Shown here in pieces: positions 33,474 to 42,417 of a stretch of DNA of 64,000 bases; within the stretch, counting starts at the first letter, position 1, and each line of letters starts with the position of its first letter. Origin of the DNA: Porphyromonadaceae bacterium UBA7332 (GTDB lineage: Bacteria; Bacteroidota; Bacteroidia; Bacteroidales; UBA7332). Both the position numbers and the translations under genes were made by a program. Location: contig DKPO01000031.1 of assembly GCA_002471225.1 (NCBI GenBank), positions 121,773 through 185,772 of the forward strand, written 5' to 3'. The notes under the pieces were generated by a model. That model did no database searches, was not told where the DNA came from, and saw only the letters and a program-made list of their open reading frames with translations.

Positions 33474-34940
33474 CTAATGCCTTCTGGCGATATATCTTTG
33501 AATTTTTTGCCAACATCCGGTCCGCTTATTAAGGATATAGAAACTAATCAGACAACTACCTGTTATAAGAAGTATAAATAGCAAATAACGAAAAAAGACA
33601 GACTCAATGTGGCTAGCCAAAAGAGAGACAATGAGTAAGATTAATGAGCCTGAGGCCAGAAATACGGTGTTCTTCGTTATTTGAGTATGATAAATATATT
33701 TATTAAGCAGTATGCTTTGAATTGCCGAAAAGAAATAGCCGATAGAGTAACCAATACCAATACAATCGATTCCTCCGTAATGGGAGCTCAAGATTAAAGC
33801 TAAAAGGATGTAAGACCAAGAGAATAATTCTTCAAAAAAGAATAACTTTTTATCTGATTTAGCGATAAACACATAGCTAAAAGGAAACGATATGGCCTTG
33901 AATAAGACCCCTATCAGAGAATATTTAAGTATTGCTGATGCAGGAAGGAATGCTGAACTGTATAATAAACATATAATCAGATCAGAAAGGGTTATAAGGA
34001 TTATTAATAAAGGAGTCAGCAAAATAATACCGATTTCGCTCTGCTCATTAACCAACTTATCACGTTTTTTTTCTTCCGTATGAATTTTTGATAAACGAGG
34101 AAAATAATCGGTGCTCATTGCTGTGAAGAACATTGCGACATATCCTTCAATAATTAAAAAAGCAGCATTAAAATATCCTACAGCTTCAAAACCAAATATT
34201 CTACTTAACCAGATACGGAATAGATAGGTACATCCTATACCAATAACACCTGTCAGAGTCATGGTTATACCTAATTTGATCATATTACCTCCTACTCTCC
34301 AACATGTAGTCCAGGAGACAGGCATTTTTATCACCGGAATTTTTCGGGCATAATACCACGAACGTAACAATAGCGTCAAAGATGTTAGCATTAATACCGG
34401 AGTAATTCCCTTTTCTCCAAAAATAAAAAAGATTGGTACAGAGATTATTAAACCTAAGATACCTCCTGCAATATTAGCTTTTGCTAAATAGTTAAGTTGA
34501 CGTAATCCTTGCAGGATTGCAAGGTTAGCGGATGATAGTTGATCGAATAATATAGCAAGAGAAAGCCAAATAAAACATATAGAATAAGCAGGAGAATTAA
34601 AAATAAAAAGACTGAGCTGACGGGCGAAAAGAATAGTAAATAATAATCCTGTAATACCTGATGCTATTGCACATTTACGGATAATATTCAGAGTCAGATT
34701 AAGCTCATTATCCTCATTTTGGGCAATTTCCCTGACAGCGCTGCTGTTTAAACCAATATTAGATAAAGTACTGATTATAGAGAGCGTACTTTGAAGCACT
34801 CCATAAATACCAATTCCATTAGCCCCTAGAAAAAGTGCTATACATTTTGTTTTCAGAATTCCCGTTATAGCAGTAAGTAATTGTACACTACCGAAAAGAG
34901 AAGTTACTTTTAATATTTTTTGGTAAGAGTGTTCTTCCAT
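33474..34940 (-). CDS. O-antigen/polysaccharide flippase, Wzx-like
   Basis: A 488-residue MOP-superfamily transporter with about 12-14 hydrophobic helices. It begins MEEHSYQKILKVTSLFGSVQ, typical of Bacteroidetes O-antigen translocases that carry undecaprenyl-linked oligosaccharide across the inner membrane. I use the ATG at 34940 because the longer frame (34994) overlaps the FemAB gene and adds an odd hydrophobic leader. It probably exports the glycan built by the transferases on the facing strand. Confidence 0.88.
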   Translation of the reverse strand: MEEHSYQKILKVTSLFGSVQLLTAITGILKTKCIALFLGANGIGIYGVLQSTLSIISTLSNIGLNSSAVREIAQNEDNELNLTLNIIRKCAIASGITGLLFTILFARQLSLFIFNSPAYSICFIWLSLAILFDQLSSANLAILQGLRQLNYLAKANIAGGILGLIISVPIFFIFGEKGITPVLMLTSLTLLLRSWYYARKIPVIKMPVSWTTCWRVGGNMIKLGITMTLTGVIGIGCTYLFRIWLSRIFGFEAVGYFNAAFLIIEGYVAMFFTAMSTDYFPRLSKIHTEEKKRDKLVNEQSEIGIILLTPLLIILITLSDLIICLLYSSAFLPASAILKYSLIGVLFKAISFPFSYVFIAKSDKKLFFFEELFSWSYILLALILSSHYGGIDCIGIGYSIGYFFSAIQSILLNKYIYHTQITKNTVFLASGSLILLIVSLLASHIESVFFRYLLFILLITGSCLISFYILNKRTGCWQKIQRYIARRH

Positions 34941-34959
34941 TGAGAATAGTATAACAAGA

Positions 34960-35892
34960 TTAAAGGTATAAAATATATTGATCATAAACGACACCTCTGG
35001 CCCCGAACCCTTCTTTCTGGTGTATGAGGCCTTTATTCAGATGTAATCCCTTATTTTCTGTTGATATCCCGAAATCAAAATAGGGAATATCTCTTCGGAA
35101 TGTGTTAATAAGCTGTTGAAAAAGGAGGTCAAGAGCTCCGGATTTTTTGCCATTATCGTTAGCCGAAATATATTGAGTATGAATGGTTTTATCTGTAATG
35201 AATAAGACACATCCTCCTAATAGATCTGTCTTCTTATGGACTGTAAATAGTTGAATATTATTGGGAAACAGAGATGCTAACCTCGTTATTTCTTCAAGAG
35301 TATGTACAGGTTTAACATTATGCTTTGTTAGAAGATTGGCACTCAGTAAATCCCAGAAACTGGCGTAGTCAGAACTTTTAGTTATTTCTAAACCAAGTTT
35401 TTCTGCTTTTCGTATTTGTCTTTTTCGTAGTAATGAAAATTGAATAGGCTCTCTTCTGTCTATGACTGAAGAAATAGACCGGATATATAGATTGGCGTTC
35501 AATTGTGATAGCATATATAAATCCTCCTGACAAGGATAATTAGAGTATATATGTGGTACAGCCTTATAAACGAATTGACTGATATTGTATTTTCGTAAGT
35601 AGGAAATTAAGTGGAACAACACCTCCTGAATAAGAGCTGTTGTTGCCTGTTTCTTTGTAATTAGACCTCCATACGTTAAGCCTTGGTGCGTATATGCTAT
35701 TCCGTTATTAACATGGCAAGGAAGTACGGCGACTAAACGATTTTTCTTGTAAAACAGTAATGAAAAATCAAAGAAACGGTCTGCATGATATTCCATGAAA
35801 TCGCGATGGAATAAGAATGTTCCGTTTCTTGACTCTTCAATAAATTGATTCCATTTATCTTTGTGTTCTGCTGAGTATCGCTCTATGGTCAT
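34960..35892 (-). CDS. FemAB/GNAT-like acyltransferase
   Basis: A 310-residue protein with the double-GNAT FemAB layout. It starts IERYSAEHKDKWNQFIEESR, the usual N-terminus of the group, and has GALDLLFQQLINTFR and YFDFGISTENKGLHLNKG in the second half. Such proteins transfer amino acids or acyl groups to cell-wall or glycan precursors. It ends 19 bases before the flippase start, suggesting modification of the exported glycan. Confidence 0.82.
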   Translation of the reverse strand: MTIERYSAEHKDKWNQFIEESRNGTFLFHRDFMEYHADRFFDFSLLFYKKNRLVAVLPCHVNNGIAYTHQGLTYGGLITKKQATTALIQEVLFHLISYLRKYNISQFVYKAVPHIYSNYPCQEDLYMLSQLNANLYIRSISSVIDRREPIQFSLLRKRQIRKAEKLGLEITKSSDYASFWDLLSANLLTKHNVKPVHTLEEITRLASLFPNNIQLFTVHKKTDLLGGCVLFITDKTIHTQYISANDNGKKSGALDLLFQQLINTFRRDIPYFDFGISTENKGLHLNKGLIHQKEGFGARGVVYDQYILYL

Positions 35893-35909
35893 AAAAAGTA
35901 GATTACGCG

Positions 35910-36824
35910 TTATATCTTAAAAGTATAACCATCCTGCACCAGAAAACTGTTCTCGAAAACACTTTTTGCTTCAGTCAGTATTGGATTCAGATCATGATAT
36001 CTGGCCGAATAATGACCTAAAAGCAGTTTACCTACACCTGCTGCTTTTGCTATAGTAGCAGCTTGTTTAGCTGTAGAGTGCATCGTTTCTTTAGCACGTG
36101 GTTTTTCTTTTTCACAAAAGGTTGCTTCATGATATAACGTATCTACACCTTCAATTATTGGAATAATACGTTCAGAATATGCGGTATCTGAACAATATGC
36201 GTATTTTCGAACTGGATCCGGAGATTTGGTAAGAAGTGAATTTTTAATAATCTCACCTGTCGGTTTAACATAGTCGGCACCCCCTTTCAATAAATTGTAA
36301 TAGGCTTTAGGTACTTGATGAAAAGCCGTCATCTCCGGTATTATATGTCTTGATTTCTCCTTCTCTTTGAATAAAAACCCACAACTCGGAACACGATGTC
36401 TCAGAGGGATAGAATAAACTTCGATGGAACGGTCCTCAAAAATTAACTCGTGTTTTTGCGGAGCTATTCCATTAAAGCGAACACTAAAAGGCAGATCTGC
36501 ACAAAAATAGTCCAGATGCGGACGAAACAACTTTTCAGCATCGGGGTGAGCATGTATAACTAACTCTCCTCCATTTTCCACCATACCCATTGTCGAGATC
36601 AATCCGATTAAACCCAGACAATGATCACCATGCAGGTGTGACAAAAAGATATGGTTAAGCCGATTGTATTTTAATTTCATTTTGCGCATTTGCACCTGAG
36701 CTCCTTCGCCACAATCAATCATATAGAGTTTATCTCGTAAGTTGATAACTTGTGAAGAAGGATTTCTTCGGGTTGTAGGGATGGCTGAACCGCAACCTAA
36801 TATGTTAACATCAAATTTTTCCAT
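35910..36824 (-). CDS. rnz: Ribonuclease Z
   Basis: A 304-residue metallo-beta-lactamase-fold nuclease that removes 3' trailers from tRNA precursors, needed because the tRNAs here lack an encoded CCA. HLHGDH at 63-68 is the zinc motif. CSDTAYSERI, HEATF and LLGHYSARY are the other ElaC/RNase Z blocks. The -7 box (TACCTTTG, minus strand, 36829-36836) is only 4 bases from the start codon. Confidence 0.94.
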   Translation of the reverse strand: MEKFDVNILGCGSAIPTTRRNPSSQVINLRDKLYMIDCGEGAQVQMRKMKLKYNRLNHIFLSHLHGDHCLGLIGLISTMGMVENGGELVIHAHPDAEKLFRPHLDYFCADLPFSVRFNGIAPQKHELIFEDRSIEVYSIPLRHRVPSCGFLFKEKEKSRHIIPEMTAFHQVPKAYYNLLKGGADYVKPTGEIIKNSLLTKSPDPVRKYAYCSDTAYSERIIPIIEGVDTLYHEATFCEKEKPRAKETMHSTAKQAATIAKAAGVGKLLLGHYSARYHDLNPILTEAKSVFENSFLVQDGYTFKI

Positions 36825-36828
36825 ATTA

Positions 36829-36836
36829 CAAAGGTA
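36829..36836 (-). promoter_or_regulatory. -7 element abutting the rnz start
   Basis: TACCTTTG on the minus strand is followed by TAAT and then the ATG of rnz. If used, the message would be nearly leaderless. Confidence 0.5.
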
Positions 36837-36912
36837 ATTATTATTGTAAGTGATCTGTTTGATAGAACAAATAAAAGCCGATTTTGGAATGTGAATATTT
36901 GGTTTATTCTTT

Positions 36913-36920
36913 TAACTTTG
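36913..36920 (+). promoter_or_regulatory. -7 element for the M16 peptidase
   Basis: TAACTTTG fits TAnnTTTG and lies 17 bases before the start at 36937. No -33 box has the usual spacing. Confidence 0.55.
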
Positions 36921-36936
36921 CCTTTCTACTAAAACA

Positions 36937-38172
36937 ATGAATATGAGTTACCAAACTGCAATATTGTCGAATGGACTTAGGATCATTCATCAACATACAG
37001 ATTCACCCGTAACCTATTGTGGCTTTGCCATCAATGCAGGTACGCGCGATGAATTAAATGACGAAAAAGGAATGGCTCACTTTGTTGAGCATATGATTTT
37101 TAAAGGGACCAAGAAAAGAAAATCATACCATATCATAAACCGGATGGAGGTAGTCGGTGGAGAGTTAAACGCTTATACCTCTAAAGAAGAGACGTTGGTT
37201 TACTCCATTTTTCCGGCAAAAGAACTGGCAAGAGCAGTAGACCTGCTTGCAGATCTGGTTTTTAATTCGGTTTTTCCTGAAAAAGAGTTAGATAAAGAAG
37301 TTGAAATAGTAATTGATGAAATTAATTCATATAAAGATAATCCGTCTGAGCTCATTTTTGATGAATTCGAAAATATCTTATTTCAGGGACATGAGTTAGG
37401 ACGTAATATATTAGGTGACGAGGAGTCTCTTGAATCTTTCGGTTCAGATAGCTGTAAGCGGTTTATTCAGCGCCTTTATAAGCCATCCAATATGATTTTC
37501 TTTTCGATGGGGAATAATTCAATAGATCAGGTTATCCGTTACCTGGAGAAAAGTATTCCGGCTTTAGAAAATGATGAATCAGCGATTATTAATAGAAAGA
37601 GTTTATCGGATCTTCCATTGAAAGAACAGGTTGTTAATATGGAAATGGATACGAATCAGGCTCATGTTATGATCGGATGTAAGTGTTATGATATATATGA
37701 TGATAAGCGATCAGCTCTTTATCTTATGAATAATATTTTAGGTGGTCCGGGTATGAATAGCCGATTGAATGTTTCTTTACGCGAGAAGAGGGGTATTGCT
37801 TATTCCGTAGAATCTAATCTGACTCCTTATACGGATACAGGTGTCTTTGCAATTTACTTTGGAACAGATATTAAGAAGTATAAAAAAGGAATACAGTTAG
37901 CTACGAAAGAGCTTGAAATCATGCGAAATAATGCACTGACAGCTCAGCAATTAGAAGCAGCTAAAAAGCAATTATATGGTCAGTTGATTGTATCTAACGA
38001 GAATAAAGAAAATCTGGCCCTCGGAATGGGTAAAGCCTTTTTGAGATATAATACCTATCATAATCTTGATGAAATTAAAGAGCGGATAGCGAAGGTCTCA
38101 ACGGAGCAACTCCAATATATCGCGAATGATTTATTTGCCGAAGAAAAATTATTGACTTTAGTCATTAAATAA
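36937..38172 (+). CDS. M16 family zinc peptidase
   Basis: A 411-residue pitrilysin-type protease. HFVEH at 48-52 is the inverted zinc motif HxxEH, with the third ligand in the ELDKEVEIVIDEIN helix near 125. GGPGMNSRLNVSLREKRG is the substrate-binding R/Y-type block of the C-terminal half. The single length matches processing-peptidase-like members. It precedes comM by 21 bases. The start could be Met1 or Met3. Confidence 0.93.
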   Translation: MNMSYQTAILSNGLRIIHQHTDSPVTYCGFAINAGTRDELNDEKGMAHFVEHMIFKGTKKRKSYHIINRMEVVGGELNAYTSKEETLVYSIFPAKELARAVDLLADLVFNSVFPEKELDKEVEIVIDEINSYKDNPSELIFDEFENILFQGHELGRNILGDEESLESFGSDSCKRFIQRLYKPSNMIFFSMGNNSIDQVIRYLEKSIPALENDESAIINRKSLSDLPLKEQVVNMEMDTNQAHVMIGCKCYDIYDDKRSALYLMNNILGGPGMNSRLNVSLREKRGIAYSVESNLTPYTDTGVFAIYFGTDIKKYKKGIQLATKELEIMRNNALTAQQLEAAKKQLYGQLIVSNENKENLALGMGKAFLRYNTYHNLDEIKERIAKVSTEQLQYIANDLFAEEKLLTLVIK

Positions 38173-38193
38173 GTTAACGTTAAATCTGATATC

Positions 38194-39732
38194 ATGTTAA
38201 TAAAAGCATTTGCAGCTGCCGTCCACGGAGTGGACGCTACGGTTGTGACGATAGAGGTAAATTGTACACAAGGAGTAAAATTCTTTTTGGTAGGACTTCC
38301 GGATAATTCGGTAAAAGAAAGCCATGAAAGGATTGTTTCTGCTCTTCAGGTTAATGGTATAAAATTCCCCCGAAAACAAATAGTCGTCAATATGGCTCCC
38401 GCTGATATAAAAAAAGAAGGGGCAGCATATGATCTTCCTTTAGGTATTGGTATTCTGGCTGCGGCTGAATTAATAAAAGCTGATAAACTAACAGACTATA
38501 TGATGATGGGTGAGTTATCTCTGAATGGCGATCTTCAACCAGTCAGAGGTGTTTTGCCGATTGCGATTAAAGCCAGAGAATTGGGATTTAAAGGATTGAT
38601 TCTTCCTATGCAGAATGCTTCGGAAGCAGCAGTTGTCAATAATCTGGATGTTTTAGGTGTATCAAATATTAAAGAGGTCATAGATTTTTTTAATGAAGAA
38701 ACGGAACTTAAACCTACAGAAGTAGATACTCGAAAAGAGTTTTATATCAGACAGGATCAGTTCGATTTCGATTTCTCTGAGGTAAAAGGTCAGGAAACGG
38801 TTAAGCGCGCATTGGAAGTTGCAGCGGCAGGTGGACACAACCTGATTATGATTGGTCCTCCCGGAGCAGGTAAATCAATGATGGCAAAAAGAGTTCCTTC
38901 TATTCTTCCCCCACTCACACTGCATGAAAGTCTCGAGACTACAAAAATTCATAGCGTTGCCGGCAAAATTACTCGTGGAACATCCTTGATTGCTCAACGT
39001 CCTTTCCGGGCTCCACATCATACGATTTCTTCCGCAGCCCTCGTTGGTGGAGGCTCCTATCCTCAGCCGGGAGAAATATCTTTGGCTCATAATGGTGTCT
39101 TATTTCTGGATGAATTGCCTGAATTTAGCCGAACAGTCCTTGAAGTAATGCGACAACCGCTTGAAGATAGGAAGATATGTATTTCAAGAGCTAAATCAAC
39201 GATTGAATATCCCGCAGGAATGATGCTAATTGCTTCTATGAATCCTTGTCCTTGTGGTTATTATAATCATCCGAATAAAGATTGTGTTTGTTTACCCGGA
39301 ATGGTACAGAAATACCTGAATAAGATTTCGGGACCCTTATTAGATAGGATTGATATACATATTGAAATCGTGCCGGTGCCGTTTGAAAAAATTTCAGATA
39401 CAAGACCCTCTGAATCAAGTTATGAAATAAGAAGAAGAGTGATTCAAGCTCGTAAGATACAGGAAGAAAGATTTAAGGACGTTCCGCATATTCATTGTAA
39501 TGCGCAAATGAATACACGGCAGCTCAATGAGTATGCTTTGCCGGATAAAGAAGGGTTAGAACGACTAAAAACAGCTATGGATGTTTTTAATCTTTCAGCC
39601 CGGGCATATGATCGGATTCTAAAGGTTGCGAGAACAATTGCTGATCTGGATGCTTCAGATAAAGTTTTAACATCACATATTTCAGAAGCAATTAATTATC
39701 GCAATTTAGACAGGAATAGCTGGATGGGATAA
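38194..39732 (+). CDS. comM: YifB/ComM family AAA+ ATPase
   Basis: A 512-residue Mg-chelatase-like ATPase. An N-terminal Lon-like domain is followed by Walker A GPPGAGKS at 221-228, Walker B LFLDELPEF, and a C-terminal domain. CPCGYYNHPNKDCVC holds the four Cys of the zinc site. ComM is a branch-migration helicase in natural transformation; the family is broadly conserved even in non-competent bacteria. Confidence 0.93.
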   Translation: MLIKAFAAAVHGVDATVVTIEVNCTQGVKFFLVGLPDNSVKESHERIVSALQVNGIKFPRKQIVVNMAPADIKKEGAAYDLPLGIGILAAAELIKADKLTDYMMMGELSLNGDLQPVRGVLPIAIKARELGFKGLILPMQNASEAAVVNNLDVLGVSNIKEVIDFFNEETELKPTEVDTRKEFYIRQDQFDFDFSEVKGQETVKRALEVAAAGGHNLIMIGPPGAGKSMMAKRVPSILPPLTLHESLETTKIHSVAGKITRGTSLIAQRPFRAPHHTISSAALVGGGSYPQPGEISLAHNGVLFLDELPEFSRTVLEVMRQPLEDRKICISRAKSTIEYPAGMMLIASMNPCPCGYYNHPNKDCVCLPGMVQKYLNKISGPLLDRIDIHIEIVPVPFEKISDTRPSESSYEIRRRVIQARKIQEERFKDVPHIHCNAQMNTRQLNEYALPDKEGLERLKTAMDVFNLSARAYDRILKVARTIADLDASDKVLTSHISEAINYRNLDRNSWMG

Positions 39733-39735
39733 ATA

Positions 39736-39774
39736 AAATACGGATAACTGTCAGAAAACAGTTATCCGTATTTA
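39736..39774. terminator. Bidirectional terminator between comM and GH16
   Basis: AAATACGGATAACTG and CAGTTATCCGTATTT form a perfect 15-bp stem with a 9-base loop. Confidence 0.92.
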
Positions 39775-39779
39775 TTATA

Positions 39780-40580
39780 TTATTTATTTGCTTCAGGCTG
39801 TAAAAACTTCTCAGGTAGTTCATAGAATTTAACCCAGTCAATTTCCATCTCCACAGGTAATTGAGCTTTATCAAAAGGACCTACCCAACTGCCACCAAGC
39901 TGCATATCTATAAGTAAATAATAAGGTGTGTTGAAAGGCCATTGTCCTTTTTCTGAGGTCTCAATTTTAGGATAAGCGAAAGTTCTGTTATCATTAATGA
40001 AGAAAACCACAGAATCCGGATACCAATCTATACGATAAGTATTATACTCATTCATTTTGATCGCACCTATACTGCCTTTTGGCGGATTCTCGTTTTGTAA
40101 TACATAAGTATAATATGAATGCACCGTTTGATAAGCAATTGTATCAAAGTTAAGATGTTCCATGATGTCAATCTCTCCGGCATCCGGCCATTTCCCTTCT
40201 TCAGGTAACATCCAGATAGCAGGCCATGCACCTTGAGCGCTTTGCAATTTTGCAGAGACTTCTACTCTACCATATTTTTGAGCAAATTTATCTTTAGTGA
40301 AAACACCTCCTGTCACAACAGGTGCTGTGTCTTGAGGATTTTGATTAACCATTCCTCTTAAGATAAGATTTCCGTTTTTTACTTCATACAATGAGTCTCC
40401 GAAAGACATATGTCTGTTCCAGTCAGATCCTCCACGTGGAATTTTGCTCCATTTAGTTGTGTCTAAGCTATTGCCATTGAAATCCTCTTGCCAGGAAAGT
40501 TTCCATTCATTCTCTGGTTTGGGGCAACAGGCACTTAAAGTGCATAAAGCGACTGTCAAGAACATTGGTATTCTTTTCAT
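39780..40580 (-). CDS. Glycoside hydrolase family 16 lipoprotein
   Basis: A 266-residue lipoprotein (lipobox LSAC, Cys18) with a GH16 beta-sandwich. GEIDIMEH holds the catalytic triad (Glu136, Asp138, Glu141), and WPAIWMLPEEG is the adjoining substrate strand. The extra spacing (EIDIME) is that of laminarinase-type endo-1,3-beta-glucanases. It lies on the cell surface or in the periplasm and stands alone, without SusC/D partners, so it may be a remodelling enzyme rather than part of a utilisation locus. Confidence 0.9.
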   Translation of the reverse strand: MKRIPMFLTVALCTLSACCPKPENEWKLSWQEDFNGNSLDTTKWSKIPRGGSDWNRHMSFGDSLYEVKNGNLILRGMVNQNPQDTAPVVTGGVFTKDKFAQKYGRVEVSAKLQSAQGAWPAIWMLPEEGKWPDAGEIDIMEHLNFDTIAYQTVHSYYTYVLQNENPPKGSIGAIKMNEYNTYRIDWYPDSVVFFINDNRTFAYPKIETSEKGQWPFNTPYYLLIDMQLGGSWVGPFDKAQLPVEMEIDWVKFYELPEKFLQPEANK

Positions 40581-40647
40581 GTGTGGTAAATTTTGTTCTG
40601 TGTTAATAAATAGAATTTAAATTTGTCCGAAAGATACAAAAAACTAA

Positions 40648-41100
40648 TTATTTAAAAAGTAAGGTATAGGATTTATCCTCTATCAGCTCATTTAGAGATC
40701 CGTACTTATTAATGTAACCAATTATTAGTTTATGGCTAATTTCTATAATCCACCTGTTGCGGAGCATTGCTCTGTGACCTGTAATCAAAACATGATCGGT
40801 AGGGAATGGAGAAACAATAAGAATGCGGTTTTCGCGAACTGCATTTTCTACGGAATCCGCTAATTTATCGGGAATACCTCTCGCTAAAACCCAGATAAAC
40901 GGCTCTTTTTCCTCTAATAAAATCTGCATGAATTCTTTCTCTATAAACGAATGTCCGGGTGTTATAAAGATCTCATGATGCTCTGTTTGACGTAATAATG
41001 GTGTGAGCATATCACGGCAAAAGAAAGGTATTGTATGTGAACTCATAAACGCAATGAATTTGCGATTTAACAGGCTCATATTTCCATGGTAGTATAGCAT
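40648..41100 (-). CDS. Small DprA/LOG-like Rossmann protein
   Basis: A 150-residue cytosolic protein. LIVSPFPTDHV and LRNRWIIEISHKLIIGYIN mirror the DprA block in which an S-x-x-P-x segment is followed by RNRIIAGLS. The first part (HEIFITPGHSFIEKEFM) keeps a Rossmann-like turn. It lacks the N-terminal SAM domain and half of the Rossmann fold of DprA, so it is only a relative. A second Met at 41079 gives MSLLNRKF and may be the start. Function unknown. Confidence 0.65.
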   Translation of the reverse strand: MLYYHGNMSLLNRKFIAFMSSHTIPFFCRDMLTPLLRQTEHHEIFITPGHSFIEKEFMQILLEEKEPFIWVLARGIPDKLADSVENAVRENRILIVSPFPTDHVLITGHRAMLRNRWIIEISHKLIIGYINKYGSLNELIEDKSYTLLFK

Positions 41101-41147
41101 AACTTATCTAATTAATGTTCAGAGGGAAAAATCTAAGGAATCTTTCT

Positions 41148-41155
41148 TATCTTTG
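41148..41155 (+). promoter_or_regulatory. -7 element for the PHP/DUF4369 pair
   Basis: TATCTTTG fits TAnnTTTG and lies 45 bases before the start at 41200. Confidence 0.6.
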
Positions 41156-41199
41156 AACGCAAAATAGCGAATTTGTATTGAGATTTCAAAGTAACGAGT

Positions 41200-42411
41200 A
41201 TGAAAAAAATATTCCTTATATTATTTGTCAAAATACCCTTGATTATCCTGTTGCTGGCTACCACAATCGGATCATCTTTTTATCTGTTCTCACCAATTTA
41301 TAATTTTGAAGAACCAAGTCCTTTTGCAGGATCAAAAATATATAATCCTTATGGGGCTATTGACTCGACCCAATGGAAACGAGCAAACTTTCATGCACAT
41401 CACCGAATGTGGGGTGGAGTTACTAACGGAGGATGTTCCGAGGAAGAATTATTAAAGGCATACAATGGTTTAAATTACGATTTTATCGGAATTTCGAACT
41501 ATCAGCATATGACTGATTACAATAAAGGAACAGAATTTTATCTGCCGGTTTACGAACATGGATGGGGTATTGCTAAATTTCATCAACTTGTATTCGGTGC
41601 AGAGAAAGTAACATGGAAGGAATATCCATTCTTTATGGGACTTTCTGAAAAACAAAATATACTGAACCATGTTCATGAAGGTGCTGATCTGATTGTTTTT
41701 AATCATCCTCGTTTTACGCGTGGTTTGAAGAAAGAGGATATGCGTTATCTTACAGGTTACAATATGATTGAAGCTGTTAGTGGAATGGCTTCAAGTGCGG
41801 ATTTATGGGATGAGGCATTATCATCGGGACATGCTTCATTTATTGTTGCCAATGATGACTCTCATAATATTAACAAGTTATATCAGTTAGCACGGAATGT
41901 GACGTTTGTTAATGTCAATTCGACTAAATATACGGATTTGGTTGACGCGTTGAAACGGGGATCTACTTATGGGCTTAAAGTTCCTAATTTTGGTGATGGC
42001 GACTGGAATATTAAAAAGGCTCAGAATGATTCACTACCTCGTCCGTTAGAAATAGCATTTACTAATGACACCTTACGAATTCAATTAGACCAGAAGGCTG
42101 ACTCTATTCGTGTCATCGGACAGGGTGGAAATGCAAAATTAGTAGCGAAAGATACGGCTTACATTGAGTATGTTATGCAGCCGGAAGATACATATATTCG
42201 TACAGAGGCACGTTTTGCGAACGGAGTGGATATGTATTTCAATCCATTATTCCGTTATACAGGGGATCAACCGTTAGCTACGCAAGTGTTGGCTCACTAT
42301 TCTTTTGTGAAGACGTTGTTATATTCATTTGTTTGGTTATTAGCTATTTTGCTACAATTATTCTTGTTATATAAAGTGATTGCTTTTCCAATCAATTCGA
42401 AAAGAAGATAA
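41200..42411 (+). CDS. Membrane-anchored PHP-domain protein
   Basis: A 403-residue protein with a hydrophobic helix near each end (about 7-30 and 370-390), the globular part lying between. The core resembles a PHP phosphoesterase: RANFHAHHRMWGG (His-x-His), YDFIGISNYQH, LIVFNHPRF and NDDSHNINK supply His and Asp metal ligands in PHP order. The topology suggests a periplasmic domain. The gene pairs with a DUF4369 lipoprotein 6 bases downstream. The substrate is unknown. Confidence 0.75.
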   Translation: MKKIFLILFVKIPLIILLLATTIGSSFYLFSPIYNFEEPSPFAGSKIYNPYGAIDSTQWKRANFHAHHRMWGGVTNGGCSEEELLKAYNGLNYDFIGISNYQHMTDYNKGTEFYLPVYEHGWGIAKFHQLVFGAEKVTWKEYPFFMGLSEKQNILNHVHEGADLIVFNHPRFTRGLKKEDMRYLTGYNMIEAVSGMASSADLWDEALSSGHASFIVANDDSHNINKLYQLARNVTFVNVNSTKYTDLVDALKRGSTYGLKVPNFGDGDWNIKKAQNDSLPRPLEIAFTNDTLRIQLDQKADSIRVIGQGGNAKLVAKDTAYIEYVMQPEDTYIRTEARFANGVDMYFNPLFRYTGDQPLATQVLAHYSFVKTLLYSFVWLLAILLQLFLLYKVIAFPINSKRR

Positions 42412-42417
42412 TTAGAT

